From: Desulfobacula sp.
GTDB taxonomy: Bacteria > Desulfobacterota > Desulfobacteria > Desulfobacterales > Desulfobacteraceae
Length of the DNA: 64,000 nt
Direction of reading: 5' to 3'
Assembly: GCF_030145145.1 (NCBI RefSeq)
Contig: NZ_JAQYWD010000002.1
Coordinates: 1-64,000, forward strand
The notes under the pieces: model-generated
The model's database searches: none
What the model was told of the DNA's origin: nothing
The model's input: the letters and a program-made list of their open reading frames with translations, nothing else
Position numbers and translations under genes: made by a program
Part shown: positions 51,701-58,800 of the stretch, piece after piece
Layout of the letters: each line of letters starts with the position of its first letter
Numbering within the stretch: position 1 is the stretch's first letter

Positions 51701-51792
51701 CCTTATCTTTTTACCTGACCACCTATCAAGCCTATTTATCCGGTATCGAAAAAATACATCAGATGAACACTCCCTATTCAAAGGAGGGATAG
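48748..51792 (+). CDS. Large membrane protein of unknown function with PHP-like N-terminal region
   Basis: 1014 aa from a TTG with AAAGGA upstream. Residues about 155-240 (FDDHVHDVNTSGRKSPTHLIMDAWIKGIRRLRVIYYH...EAARIMEIDLRIGIEF) have the order of a PHP phosphoesterase domain (DxHxH, S-G, ALxxG, later GIE). The metal ligands are incomplete, so it may be degenerate. The middle ~300-640 is unrecognised. About 665-850 holds several membrane segments (FVPAFICFSL, WWFLAYFGAFIWFGITGF, plus two later pairs). The C-terminus is helical and charged. It is 5 bp before the rubrerythrin gene. No family name recognised. Confidence 0.7.
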   Translation: MNRFKLKYLFFDKRDHDLIRIVNSVYDAKKTLGYTRKLYYPFFHPLGIKELAESKGLRTAYAIVNLLESMERGEIQNRLQALQALKDEILNTADGPMPKNTARILLQIMKELVRAKGEYSLQLQLAHNFRMAAFGKPRVIRKLLKHYHLLEMPEEWNQITFDDHVHDVNTSGRKSPTHLIMDAWIKGIRRLRVIYYHCIEPRFAAELIEAARIMEIDLRIGIEFWARFRDRFISLIWVSRGLPDAEAFLCFLADPTVGTFMEQGKAVLKFQEKYVLRLLAIFNGQYLDDICQTLDIEMKRLCPEAFLRFASPGLPSVPHLGEYIHGLAVKAMKHRIEQLNQTFSVADATEQQRITTLVEKMDQFSTKDVIDQYLSPSQYPEIPHPFAINDDPDVPDRLKLNFKDLLLKIEQLHCDFRITLKLTNLKPEDVLEILYEGNGLITRLEIINLKEFISGETRLIFSVNALQEAVNVGSLLKLKRVVRHIILSVEQSGYADKPDRLKKLVNILHDIDALKNMYTVQPLKSRIGSDSTGKSHQAYGMGFGIINTLSYGAIKEIKKNISDRLILPVNMNVSQRITTFSENDIKPVFRYLMKALRWLPGIDLLTPVKKKEWVFESFFLNMKRKGNIVTLGGTQKEGRNNLGLEMPDAQKNRTANSWKNLNTKLKNCIKIFIGFVPAFICFSLTKDWWFLAYFGAFIWFGITGFRVILESVLGGGGIKRSSLLKWNDYISWERLTDALLYTGFSVPLLDYVIKTLLLDKTLGINMTTSPLTLYSVMALANGIYLSSHNAFRGLPKGMITGNFFRSILSIPVAILFNTLIGGILSFFNIPGIDAVLQKWAAIISKAASDTVAGLIEGTVDRFHNLDLRKRDIRKKLSDLFKIYTRLELLFPETEELKILENPKLLFRNRNSEVKDLAVMLIINSLDLFYFWMYLPRARMTMLDMVSRLTPEEKTIFLQSQKMLKQEQHISRLFVNGILGKNFSRPLSFYLTTYQAYLSGIEKIHQMNTPYSKEG

Positions 51793-51797
51793 AAATA

Positions 51798-52487
51798 ATG
51801 ATATCAAGAAGACAACTCTTATATTATTCTGCTTTGATGTCTTTGGGGTCTCTTGTAAAACCCCTTAATGGATTTGTAACTGCAGATAAACGAAAGACAG
51901 CGTCTCAATTCCCATTGACGCTGGCAATACTTAAGACCGCCTACGGCTCAGAACTGACAGCCGCTCATCATTATAACGGGTACTGCCAAAAAGCCCTTGC
52001 CCAGACCTATCCGAATATTGCCTATCTTTTTTCTGCCTTATCTGTTTCTGAAAAAATCCATGCTGACAACTTCCACACATTAATCCTGTCATTAGGGTCA
52101 GCCGTAGAAGCCGAAAACAGTCCCGTTTCCATCAGTGACACCAAGGCAAATCTGAATATGGCCGCAACAAAAGAACTGGAAAAAATAACCAAATTTTATC
52201 CGGACATTTTGAAAGACCTGTCCTCTGAATCACATGATCAAGCCGTAATCAATTGCATGTATTCCTGGAAATCCCATCAGCAGCACAAGCAAATGATACT
52301 GGATATCAAAAAATATTCCGGGATATTTTTCAATCCCCTGGCCAAAAAGATTGAAAGCATGAATCCCGAGTATTATGTGTGCAACATTTGTGGTGCAACA
52401 AGGGATGAAGAGCCAAAAAACCCTTGTGACATCTGTAATCGTCCCTTGTATCATTACCAGAAACTTGAAAGGCCCCGTATGCTATGA
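51798..52487 (+). CDS. Exported or membrane-anchored rubrerythrin-like diiron protein
   Basis: 229 aa. The N-terminus MISRRQLLYYSALMSLGSLVKP has a twin-arginine-like RRQ pattern and a hydrophobic stretch, unlike classical cytoplasmic rubrerythrin. Helices carry diiron ligands (AYGSELTAAHHYNGY with E and H, ALSVSEKIHADNFH with E..H, and SHQQHKQM). A C-terminal rubredoxin-like CNICGATRDEEPKNPCDICN site follows. Likely peroxide or oxygen detoxification on the outer face of the membrane. Its stop overlaps the permease start by 4 bp. Confidence 0.85.
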   Translation: MISRRQLLYYSALMSLGSLVKPLNGFVTADKRKTASQFPLTLAILKTAYGSELTAAHHYNGYCQKALAQTYPNIAYLFSALSVSEKIHADNFHTLILSLGSAVEAENSPVSISDTKANLNMAATKELEKITKFYPDILKDLSSESHDQAVINCMYSWKSHQQHKQMILDIKKYSGIFFNPLAKKIESMNPEYYVCNICGATRDEEPKNPCDICNRPLYHYQKLERPRML

Positions 52488-55075
52488 ACACCCCATTTCA
52501 GCCTCCGGAGACCGGCATCACAGAACAGGAAAGTGGCGACACGGTAAACAGCGGGAAGCTGGGCACTTTTGCCGGCGTTTTTACCCCCAGTGTGCTTACG
52601 ATTCTGGGCATTATTTTATTTCTGCGCCTGGGATATGTGGTGGGCAGTGCCGGCCTGGCTCAGGCACTGATCATCATTGCCCTGGCCAATACCATTTCAA
52701 TACTGACCAGCATCAGCCTGTCTGCCGTGGCCACGAATCTCAAGGTCAAAGGGGGGGGGGACTATTACCTGATTTCCCGGACCCTGGGGATGGAATTCGG
52801 GGGATCCATCGGCCTTGTGCTGTTCCTGGCTCAATCTGTTTCTATTGCTTTTTATTGCATTGGGTTTGCCGAAGCAGTGGCGGCTTTTTCTCCGGAGTCC
52901 ACGGCACTGACCACCCGCTTGATTGCATTGGGTGCGGTTTCCTTCCTGTTTGTGTTTGCCTGGCTGGGCTCAGACTGGGCCACCAAATTTCAATTTATTG
53001 TCATGGCCCTGCTGGTGGCCGCCCTGGCATCGTTCTGCTGGGGTGGTTTCATTCACTGGGACTCCGCATTGCTGTCAGCGAACTGGATCAATGACGAAAA
53101 CTCGGTTCCTTTCTGGATTCTGTTTGCTATTTTCTTTCCAGCCGTTACCGGATTCACCCAGGGGGTCAGCATGTCCGGGGATCTGGCAGATCCGGGCAAA
53201 AGTCTTCCCCGGGGGACCTTTCTTGCCGTAGGGGTTTCCATCATCGTCTATTTTGCCTCCGCCCTGATCTTTTCCGCTGCCCTGCCCAATGCGGAACTTG
53301 CCGCCAATTATGGCGCCATGAAGTCTGTTGCCAGATTTGGGTTTCTCATTGATGCCGGTGTCGTGGCCGCCACCCTGTCGTCGGCCATGGCCTCTTTTAT
53401 GGGCGCCCCGCGAATTCTCCAGTCTCTTTCCGCTGACCGGGTATTCTCTTTGCTGAATCCGTTTGCCAAAGGATATGGTCCTTCCAACAATCCAAGGCGC
53501 GGTGTTTTGCTTTCTGCGGCCATTGCCGTTGCCGTCATTGCCCTGGGTCAACTGAATCTGGTGGCCCGGGTGGTATCCATGTTTTTTCTGATCTCCTATG
53601 GATTACTCAATTATGCGACTTTTTTCGAAGCCCGAACTGCCAGCCCGTCGTTTCGACCCCGGTTTAAATGGTTTTCCCCCCACTTGAGCCTGGCCGGATG
53701 CCTGATTTGCGCCGCTGTCATGCTGGCCATTGATCCCCGGAGCGGGGCCGCCGCCATTGCCGTGTTATTTGCCATCCATCAATACCTCAAACGCACGGCC
53801 GGACCCGCCCGATGGGCGGACAGCTCCCGGGCCTATCACCTGCAGCAGGCGAGGAACCATCTGCTGACGGCAGACAAGGACCCGGCCCACGACAGGGATT
53901 GGCGACCCCGTCTCTTGATTTTCGATCATGGGAAGAACCGGCGTGACGCGTTGCTCACCTTTTCTTCATGGATTGAAGGCGGTTCAGGATTCGCCATTGC
54001 CCTGCAAGTGGCTGAAGGGAAAGGACCCATGGCCAGAAAACAGGGCAAAGAGATGCAAAAAGAACTGGCATCATTTATCATGGACAGGGAATTGCCGATT
54101 TACCCCCTCACCGTATGCGCCCCGGATTTTTCCGATGCATTGGGTGTCCTGATCCAGGGCACGGGCTTTGGCCCCATCATGCCGAATACCGCAGTTCTCA
54201 ACTGGTTCGGAACCCCTGGTGATACCATTCCCAGCAGTAACCGGTACCAGTATATTCAGCATTTAAGGACGATATTTCGATTTGGGTGTAATATTGTTGT
54301 GCTGCATACAGACACGGATACCTGGAACCGCGTCCAGCAGCCTTCAAGTGAAGACCGCCACATCGATGTCTGGTGGCAAAACGATGCCACCAGCCGGCTG
54401 ATGCTGCTCTTTGCCTATTTAATGACCCGGAAAGACCCGTGGCAAGAGGCCACCATTCGTGTTCTGACCCAGGGAACCGGGGACAATCTTGAGGATGAAA
54501 AAAAGACCTTGAGCTCCCTTCTTGAAGATGTGCGTATTGAAGCCGAGGCCATTATCGTTCCGTCGTTTGAACCGAAAATTGTTGCAGAAAATTCTAAAAC
54601 CGCCGGCATCGTCTTTTTGCCGTTCACACTCAAAGCCAACCAATTAATGGGCCCTTCGGGAAAATCATTTGATCTTGCCTTCCCCCGATTACCTGTCTGC
54701 GCGCTGGTCCTCGCTGCCGAGGACATTGACCTGGATTCCGAACCCGAAGAAGGGGCAACCGCTATGATCGCAGCAGCTTCAGATGCCCTGGAAGCTGCCA
54801 GGAAAAAAGCAGAACGCGCTGAACAAGACGTCGCCACGGCCCGGGAAACAGTCGAAACCCTCCATCAAAAGCTTGCCAGACTTGAGAAGGGAGTGTCCAA
54901 GGCAATCCCGTTAGACACGCATAAAGAATTACAGCAACGAGTGGACACGGCAGAAGCAGATGCACAAAAAGCCTTTCGCCGGGCCGCCAAAGCCAAAGCA
55001 AAAGTAGAAGATGCTGAAAAAACAGCTGAAGCGGTTATCGACACGACGGAATCGAAGAAACCACCAGAAGTATAG
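52484..55075 (+). CDS. SLC12-like (cation-chloride cotransporter-type) APC permease with C-terminal coiled coil
   Basis: 863 aa. About 12 membrane segments in residues 25-440, starting KLGTFAGVFTPSVLTILGIILFLRLGYVVGSAG, the signature start of SLC12/APC permeases, and later FPAVTGFTQGVSMSGDLADPGKSLPRGT. The C-terminal cytosolic part (about 445-740) resembles the SLC12 C-terminal domain (LLIFDHGKNRRDALLTFSSWIEGGSG...). The last ~100 residues form an Ala/Glu/Lys-rich coiled coil. Translationally coupled to the rubrerythrin. Confidence 0.88.
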   Translation: MNTPFQPPETGITEQESGDTVNSGKLGTFAGVFTPSVLTILGIILFLRLGYVVGSAGLAQALIIIALANTISILTSISLSAVATNLKVKGGGDYYLISRTLGMEFGGSIGLVLFLAQSVSIAFYCIGFAEAVAAFSPESTALTTRLIALGAVSFLFVFAWLGSDWATKFQFIVMALLVAALASFCWGGFIHWDSALLSANWINDENSVPFWILFAIFFPAVTGFTQGVSMSGDLADPGKSLPRGTFLAVGVSIIVYFASALIFSAALPNAELAANYGAMKSVARFGFLIDAGVVAATLSSAMASFMGAPRILQSLSADRVFSLLNPFAKGYGPSNNPRRGVLLSAAIAVAVIALGQLNLVARVVSMFFLISYGLLNYATFFEARTASPSFRPRFKWFSPHLSLAGCLICAAVMLAIDPRSGAAAIAVLFAIHQYLKRTAGPARWADSSRAYHLQQARNHLLTADKDPAHDRDWRPRLLIFDHGKNRRDALLTFSSWIEGGSGFAIALQVAEGKGPMARKQGKEMQKELASFIMDRELPIYPLTVCAPDFSDALGVLIQGTGFGPIMPNTAVLNWFGTPGDTIPSSNRYQYIQHLRTIFRFGCNIVVLHTDTDTWNRVQQPSSEDRHIDVWWQNDATSRLMLLFAYLMTRKDPWQEATIRVLTQGTGDNLEDEKKTLSSLLEDVRIEAEAIIVPSFEPKIVAENSKTAGIVFLPFTLKANQLMGPSGKSFDLAFPRLPVCALVLAAEDIDLDSEPEEGATAMIAAASDALEAARKKAERAEQDVATARETVETLHQKLARLEKGVSKAIPLDTHKELQQRVDTAEADAQKAFRRAAKAKAKVEDAEKTAEAVIDTTESKKPPEV

Positions 55076-55181
55076 TCCTTTTTCCATAAGAAGCGGGAAA
55101 ATGAACCTCTTTGATAATTGTTTTTAAAATTTGTTTCAAGCAGGTATTATACCTTAATGAATGATAGGTGCCGGAGATAAC

Positions 55182-55835
55182 ATGATTGTTTTAATTTTAT
55201 GTATGGCTGTTTTTTTCCTGACAGGCCTTATTCTGGCTGAAAAAAAAGAGAGCACTCTGGGAAAGCTGATCACCAAACTCCCTTTGTCCATTCTTTTTGT
55301 ACTTGCCGCAATGATCTGTCAAAGACCGGATCCTGCTTACTATCGGCTTATTTTATCCGGCCTCTTAATGAGCCTGCTGGGGGATGTGCTGCTGGTGTTT
55401 TACCGGAGAGATCTGTTTCTGGCAGGCCTGGCTGCCTTTCTAATGGGACATATATTCTTTGCTTTGGCCCTGTTCAACCTGGGTAGAACCCCCTCCCCGG
55501 GATGGGGATTTCTGTGCAGTGTGATCACCATTGCCGGCCTGGGGGTGTTTGTATGGTTAAGGCCCCACCTGGGCACCATGAAAGGCCCGGTAATCGCCTA
55601 TTTACTGGTCATTTCCTGCATGCTGGCGGGTGCGGGAAAGGTGCTGTTTGAACCGGCAGTGCCAAAACTGGGTAGAGGAATTATATTTGCCGGTGCCCTG
55701 CTGTTTTATTTCTCTGATGTGTTTGTGGCCCGGGATCGGTTAGTGGAAAAAGCCTTTGTCAATCGCCTGCTGGGCCTGCCAATCTATTATGCGGCCCAGT
55801 TTCTGCTGGCATTTTCCGTGGGGCTTGTGGGATAG
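55182..55835 (+). CDS. YhhN-family (TMEM86-like) membrane protein, putative lysoplasmalogenase
   Basis: 217 aa from the ATG at 55182 (GGAG site); an earlier ATG at 55161 would add seven residues without a site. Eight membrane segments. Family core: ILSGLLMSLLGDVLLVFYRRDLFLAGLAAFLMGHIFFALAL (catalytic-type Asp in SLLGD) and ALLFYFSDVFVARDRLV (second Asp). Members cleave the vinyl-ether bond of lysoplasmalogens. Plasmalogens are plausible membrane lipids in this anaerobe (inference). Confidence 0.85.
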   Translation: MIVLILCMAVFFLTGLILAEKKESTLGKLITKLPLSILFVLAAMICQRPDPAYYRLILSGLLMSLLGDVLLVFYRRDLFLAGLAAFLMGHIFFALALFNLGRTPSPGWGFLCSVITIAGLGVFVWLRPHLGTMKGPVIAYLLVISCMLAGAGKVLFEPAVPKLGRGIIFAGALLFYFSDVFVARDRLVEKAFVNRLLGLPIYYAAQFLLAFSVGLVG

Positions 55836-55936
55836 TTGAGTTATTTATTGCAAAAACCTGGAAATCCAAAGATAATAGAATTCCTGCTCATTGAGCAGAT
55901 GGCGAAACAACTTTTCAAAGGAGTAATATAGCAAAG

Positions 55937-56416
55937 ATGACACAAAAAGCATTCCAGGATTATTATCCGGATGAATTCAGTCATTGTTACGGTTGCGGCA
56001 GACTGAATGAAAAGGGATTACAGATAAAAAGCTATTGGGAGGGAGAAGAGGCCGTGGCAAGATTCCTTCCGGGCGACCACCACACGGCCACTCCCGGCTT
56101 TGTATATGGCGGGATGATCGCGTCTTTGATCGACTGCCACAGCACCGGGACTGCGTCGGCCGCAGCGTATCGGAAAGAAGGACGGACCATGGATACCGAT
56201 CCCCTTCGGTTTGTTACGGCCGCCTTGAAAGTGGACTATCTTGCGCCAACCCCGTTGGGGGTGGAACTTGAACTCCGCAGCAAAGTGATGGAAATCAAAG
56301 AAAAAAAAGTCGTGATTGAAACCAGGGTACTGGCAGACAATAAAACCTGTGCAACAGGGAATGTTGTGGCGGTCCGGATGCCGGAAACCATGATGACCAA
56401 AACAACCCAGCGCTGA
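55937..56416 (+). CDS. Hotdog-fold acyl-CoA thioesterase (PaaI-like)
   Basis: 159 aa. CYGCGRLNEKGLQIKSYW begins like PaaI/THEM4-type proteins, followed by the catalytic helix start FVYGGMIASLIDCHSTGTASAAA (HotDog helix with the HGG-like YGG and an Asp), and LKVDYLAPTPLGVELELRSKV. It hydrolyses acyl-CoA thioesters; chain preference unknown. The CYGCG pair is notable but common in this subgroup. An AAAGGAG site lies 14 bp before the ATG. It is 28 bp before the DsrE-like gene. Confidence 0.85.
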   Translation: MTQKAFQDYYPDEFSHCYGCGRLNEKGLQIKSYWEGEEAVARFLPGDHHTATPGFVYGGMIASLIDCHSTGTASAAAYRKEGRTMDTDPLRFVTAALKVDYLAPTPLGVELELRSKVMEIKEKKVVIETRVLADNKTCATGNVVAVRMPETMMTKTTQR

Positions 56417-56444
56417 TTTAAGCCTAATATTAAGGAACATCAAA

Positions 56445-56798
56445 ATGAACCAACAGAAAACAGCCATTTTTGCATTCCGGGGTGATCCCATGTGCTTTAT
56501 CCACGTCCTTCTCAACGGGATTGACCTCTTTGAACGGGGCCAGGAAGGATTGATCATCCTGGAAGGGGAAGCCGTCACATTGATTCCCGAAATGGCCAAA
56601 CCGGGACATGCCCTTTCAACCCTTTACCAGAAGGCAAAAAGCCTTGGTATAGTGCATGCCGCATGCAAGGCATGCGCCATCAAACTCAAAGTCGACAAAG
56701 AGATTGAAAAAGAAGGCATTCCATTCCTCGGTGACATGTCCGGTCATCCATCCATGGGAAGCTTTATGGAAAAGGGGTATCAAATCATCACGTTCTGA
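56445..56798 (+). CDS. DsrE-like small cytoplasmic protein
   Basis: 117 aa, DsrE/F-like flavodoxin-type fold: AIFAFRGDPMCFIHVLLNGIDLFERGQEGLIILEGEAVTLIPEM..., then IVHAACKACAIKLK with two cysteines (HAACKAC) at the position of DsrE-type reactive Cys, and a terminal YQIITF strand. DsrE-like proteins take part in sulfur relay. This single-gene version has no DsrF/H partners here. AAGGAAC site before ATG. Confidence 0.75.
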   Translation: MNQQKTAIFAFRGDPMCFIHVLLNGIDLFERGQEGLIILEGEAVTLIPEMAKPGHALSTLYQKAKSLGIVHAACKACAIKLKVDKEIEKEGIPFLGDMSGHPSMGSFMEKGYQIITF

Positions 56799-56814
56799 TG
56801 CCTGGGGATCAATT

Positions 56815-57030
56815 TACATGGGGTCAGGCTTTTTTTATGGTGCTTTTATCGGGCTTGGTCCTAACTTCGCCCACTTGTCGTAATTGATGGTTCGATGGGG
56901 TCAGGCTTGTGTTATTGGAGGCTGAATCTTTTATCAGGCTCCATGCTTTTGATAACAGACTGTAATAGCAACGAAATTCAGCAAAAGCGTCAATAAGGCA
57001 AGCCTGACCCCATGCATACGAAAGTTAAGT
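56815..57030. repeat. Palindromic repeat family A, composite copy between convergent genes
   Basis: A left block ACATGGGGTCAGGCTTTTTT, then an inner perfect 14-bp inverted repeat (56896-56909 TGGGGTCAGGCTTG with 56999-57012) around ~90 bp, and a right end ACGAAAGTTAAGT (degenerate family end). It fills the gap between the DsrE-like and adenosine-kinase-like genes. Confidence 0.75.
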
Positions 57031-57031
57031 T

Positions 57032-57514
57032 CTATAATTTATATCCGATCATTCGCAAAAAGCCTTTTCTTTTTTCAATATCGGCCTCGGTCTCAATACC
57101 CTTTGGCGAGAATCCGTCAATCACCCCGAGGATGCCCCTTCCCTGGTCTGTCTGGGCCACGATAACCTGTACCGGATTTGCTGTTGCACAGTGGATACTG
57201 GTCACCTCCGGCACCATTTTAATGGTGTTGAGGATATTAATGGGGAACATGTCTTTCATAAAAACGATAAAGGAATGGCCGGCAGCAAGTTCAAAGGCAT
57301 TCTTTTTTGCCAGTTCGATCATGTCTTCATCTGTTCCACTGTATCGGACCAGACATTCTATGGATGCCTCACAGAATGCCACACCAAATTTTGCATTGGG
57401 CACGGTACAGATGATGGCCTCATAAATATCTTCAATGGTTTTGATAAAATGAGAATGGCCCAGAATAAAATTCAAGGCATCGGGATTTTCAATGGATATG
57501 GTTTTCAGTTCCAT
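57032..57514 (-). CDS. Adenosine-specific kinase family protein (PF04008)
   Basis: 160 aa from the ATG at 57514 (GGAGG site); a TTG twelve bases earlier is less likely. The family is recognisable over the whole length: NPDALNFILGHSHFIKTIEDIYEAI, NAKFGVAFCEAS, SGTDEDMIELAKKNA, AAGHSFIVFM, CATANPVQVIVAQTDQGRGILGVIDGFSPKGIE. The archaeal prototype was proposed to be an adenosine-specific kinase, but the biological role in bacteria is not established. Convergent with the DsrE-like gene across a repeat. Confidence 0.88.
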   Translation of the reverse strand: MELKTISIENPDALNFILGHSHFIKTIEDIYEAIICTVPNAKFGVAFCEASIECLVRYSGTDEDMIELAKKNAFELAAGHSFIVFMKDMFPINILNTIKMVPEVTSIHCATANPVQVIVAQTDQGRGILGVIDGFSPKGIETEADIEKRKGFLRMIGYKL

Positions 57515-57548
57515 ATTGACCTCCAAACGTTATATTAGGATATAGTTA

Positions 57549-57658
57549 CATGAGATCAGGCTTTCTTTATGGCACTTTTTACCTGTCGGGTCATGAAATA
57601 ATGATAAAAAGCATGGAGCCTGACCCCATCTATTAAAGCGAATGACCGAAAGTTGAGT
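57549..57658. repeat. Palindromic repeat family A, copy lacking its left end
   Basis: CATGAGATCAGGCTTTCTT then TATGGCACTTTTTACC, a TCATGAAATAATGA centre, AGCCTGACCCCATCTATTA and right end CCGAAAGTTGAGT (57646-57658). Upstream of the PF04008 gene. Confidence 0.85.
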
Positions 57659-57751
57659 TACTATAATCATACTTCAGATCGAAAAACAAGTTGCGTTATC
57701 CGGAGAACCTGCTAAATTGCTCGGAATTACAATGTTTTTAAGCGAGTCGTC

Positions 57752-58402
57752 ATGTTTAAACGATTAAAGTTCCTTATTTATACCCGACCCTTTATTTTTT
57801 TTGCCTATTATCTTGTCCGGATTTACAGCCTGACCTTCCGCCTGCAGGTGATCAATGAAGAAAAATGGCAGGACCAGTTTAAACAGGGCAGGCCAATCCT
57901 TCTTTGTGCCTGGCACCAGCAGTTTTTCTCTGTGATCCGGCACTTCAAAACCTACTCAACATTCAATCCCGGCATCATGATCAGTCAAAGCCGTGATGGT
58001 GATCTGATTTCCGGTGTAGCCAGAAGAACCGGGTGGCATACCCCCCGGGGCTCCTCCTCAAGGGGAGGGAAAAACGCAATGAATGCCATGATCGAGCATT
58101 TGACAACCTACCGCCTGGGTGTCCATATCCTTGATGGCCCCAGAGGCCCCATGGGAAAGGTCAAAGCCGGGGTCATTAAAATGGCCCAGGCGACAGATGC
58201 CCTGGTGGTGCCGTTCTATATCCGGGCGGAACAGGCCTGGATGTTTAATTCCTGGGACAGATTTTTGCTTCCCAAACCCTTTTCAAAGGTCTTTTTAACC
58301 TTTGGAGATGCACTGCATTTTTCCCCGGACAACACCCTTAACGGGTTTGAAGAACAGCGACAGCTTCTGGAAACAACCATGCTGCCCGGTCTTATCCGTT
58401 AA
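57752..58402 (+). CDS. DUF374-family lysophospholipid acyltransferase-like protein
   Basis: 216 aa. N-terminal membrane segment (about 10-30). The acyltransferase-like pattern is visible: PILLCAWHQQFFSVI (HxxxF/D-like), SQSRDGDLISGVARRTGWHTPRGSSSRGG, and LGVHILDGPRGPMGKVKAGVIKMAQAT, the DGPxGP signature of DUF374. Members are probably lipid A-like or phospholipid acyltransferases of the inner membrane. No strong ribosome-binding site. Followed by repeat family B. Confidence 0.88.
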   Translation: MFKRLKFLIYTRPFIFFAYYLVRIYSLTFRLQVINEEKWQDQFKQGRPILLCAWHQQFFSVIRHFKTYSTFNPGIMISQSRDGDLISGVARRTGWHTPRGSSSRGGKNAMNAMIEHLTTYRLGVHILDGPRGPMGKVKAGVIKMAQATDALVVPFYIRAEQAWMFNSWDRFLLPKPFSKVFLTFGDALHFSPDNTLNGFEEQRQLLETTMLPGLIR

Positions 58403-58422
58403 CCCACATCTCGGCCTGCCGA

Positions 58423-58661
58423 CACAACGAATAACGAAAATGGTATTATGCCGCCCCCGAAGGGCGATCGGATCGGCCCCGGACCGTCGGCGGCCCATTT
58501 GCCCTACCGGTCTAAAGCGCAGGAACTGCGGGCAGGTGTGTCCTCAAACAGCCTGCGCTTCTTAACGCCCGGCAGGGCAAATGGGCTGATCGCCTTTGGG
58601 TCCGAACGGGCCGATCCGATCGCCCTTCGGGGGCTCTGCTGTCGCATTTTCATATAAAAAG
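58423..58661. repeat. Palindromic repeat family B, long copy with internal palindrome
   Basis: Inverse orientation of 32200-32291: ACAACGAATAACGAAAATGG, then GCCGCCCCCGAAGGGCGATC, ending GGGGGCTCTGCTGTCGCATT then TTCATATAAAAAG. Between the halves lies an insert with its own perfect 13-bp arms (GCCCATTTGCCCT at 58493-58505, inverse at 58574-58586), enclosing further small hairpins such as AGCGCAGG/CCTGCGCT. Confidence 0.85.
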
Positions 58662-58800
58662 AATCAAGCCAAGGCCGACAATGGCCTGGATAACATTAAA
58701 AAAACTATTTCTTGCATATTCAATTGATTTCATGTAATATTTAAATCTTTTGATTCCCATGGTCGGTAATTCCGGCCTTTTATTATTTTTAAGGAACCTT

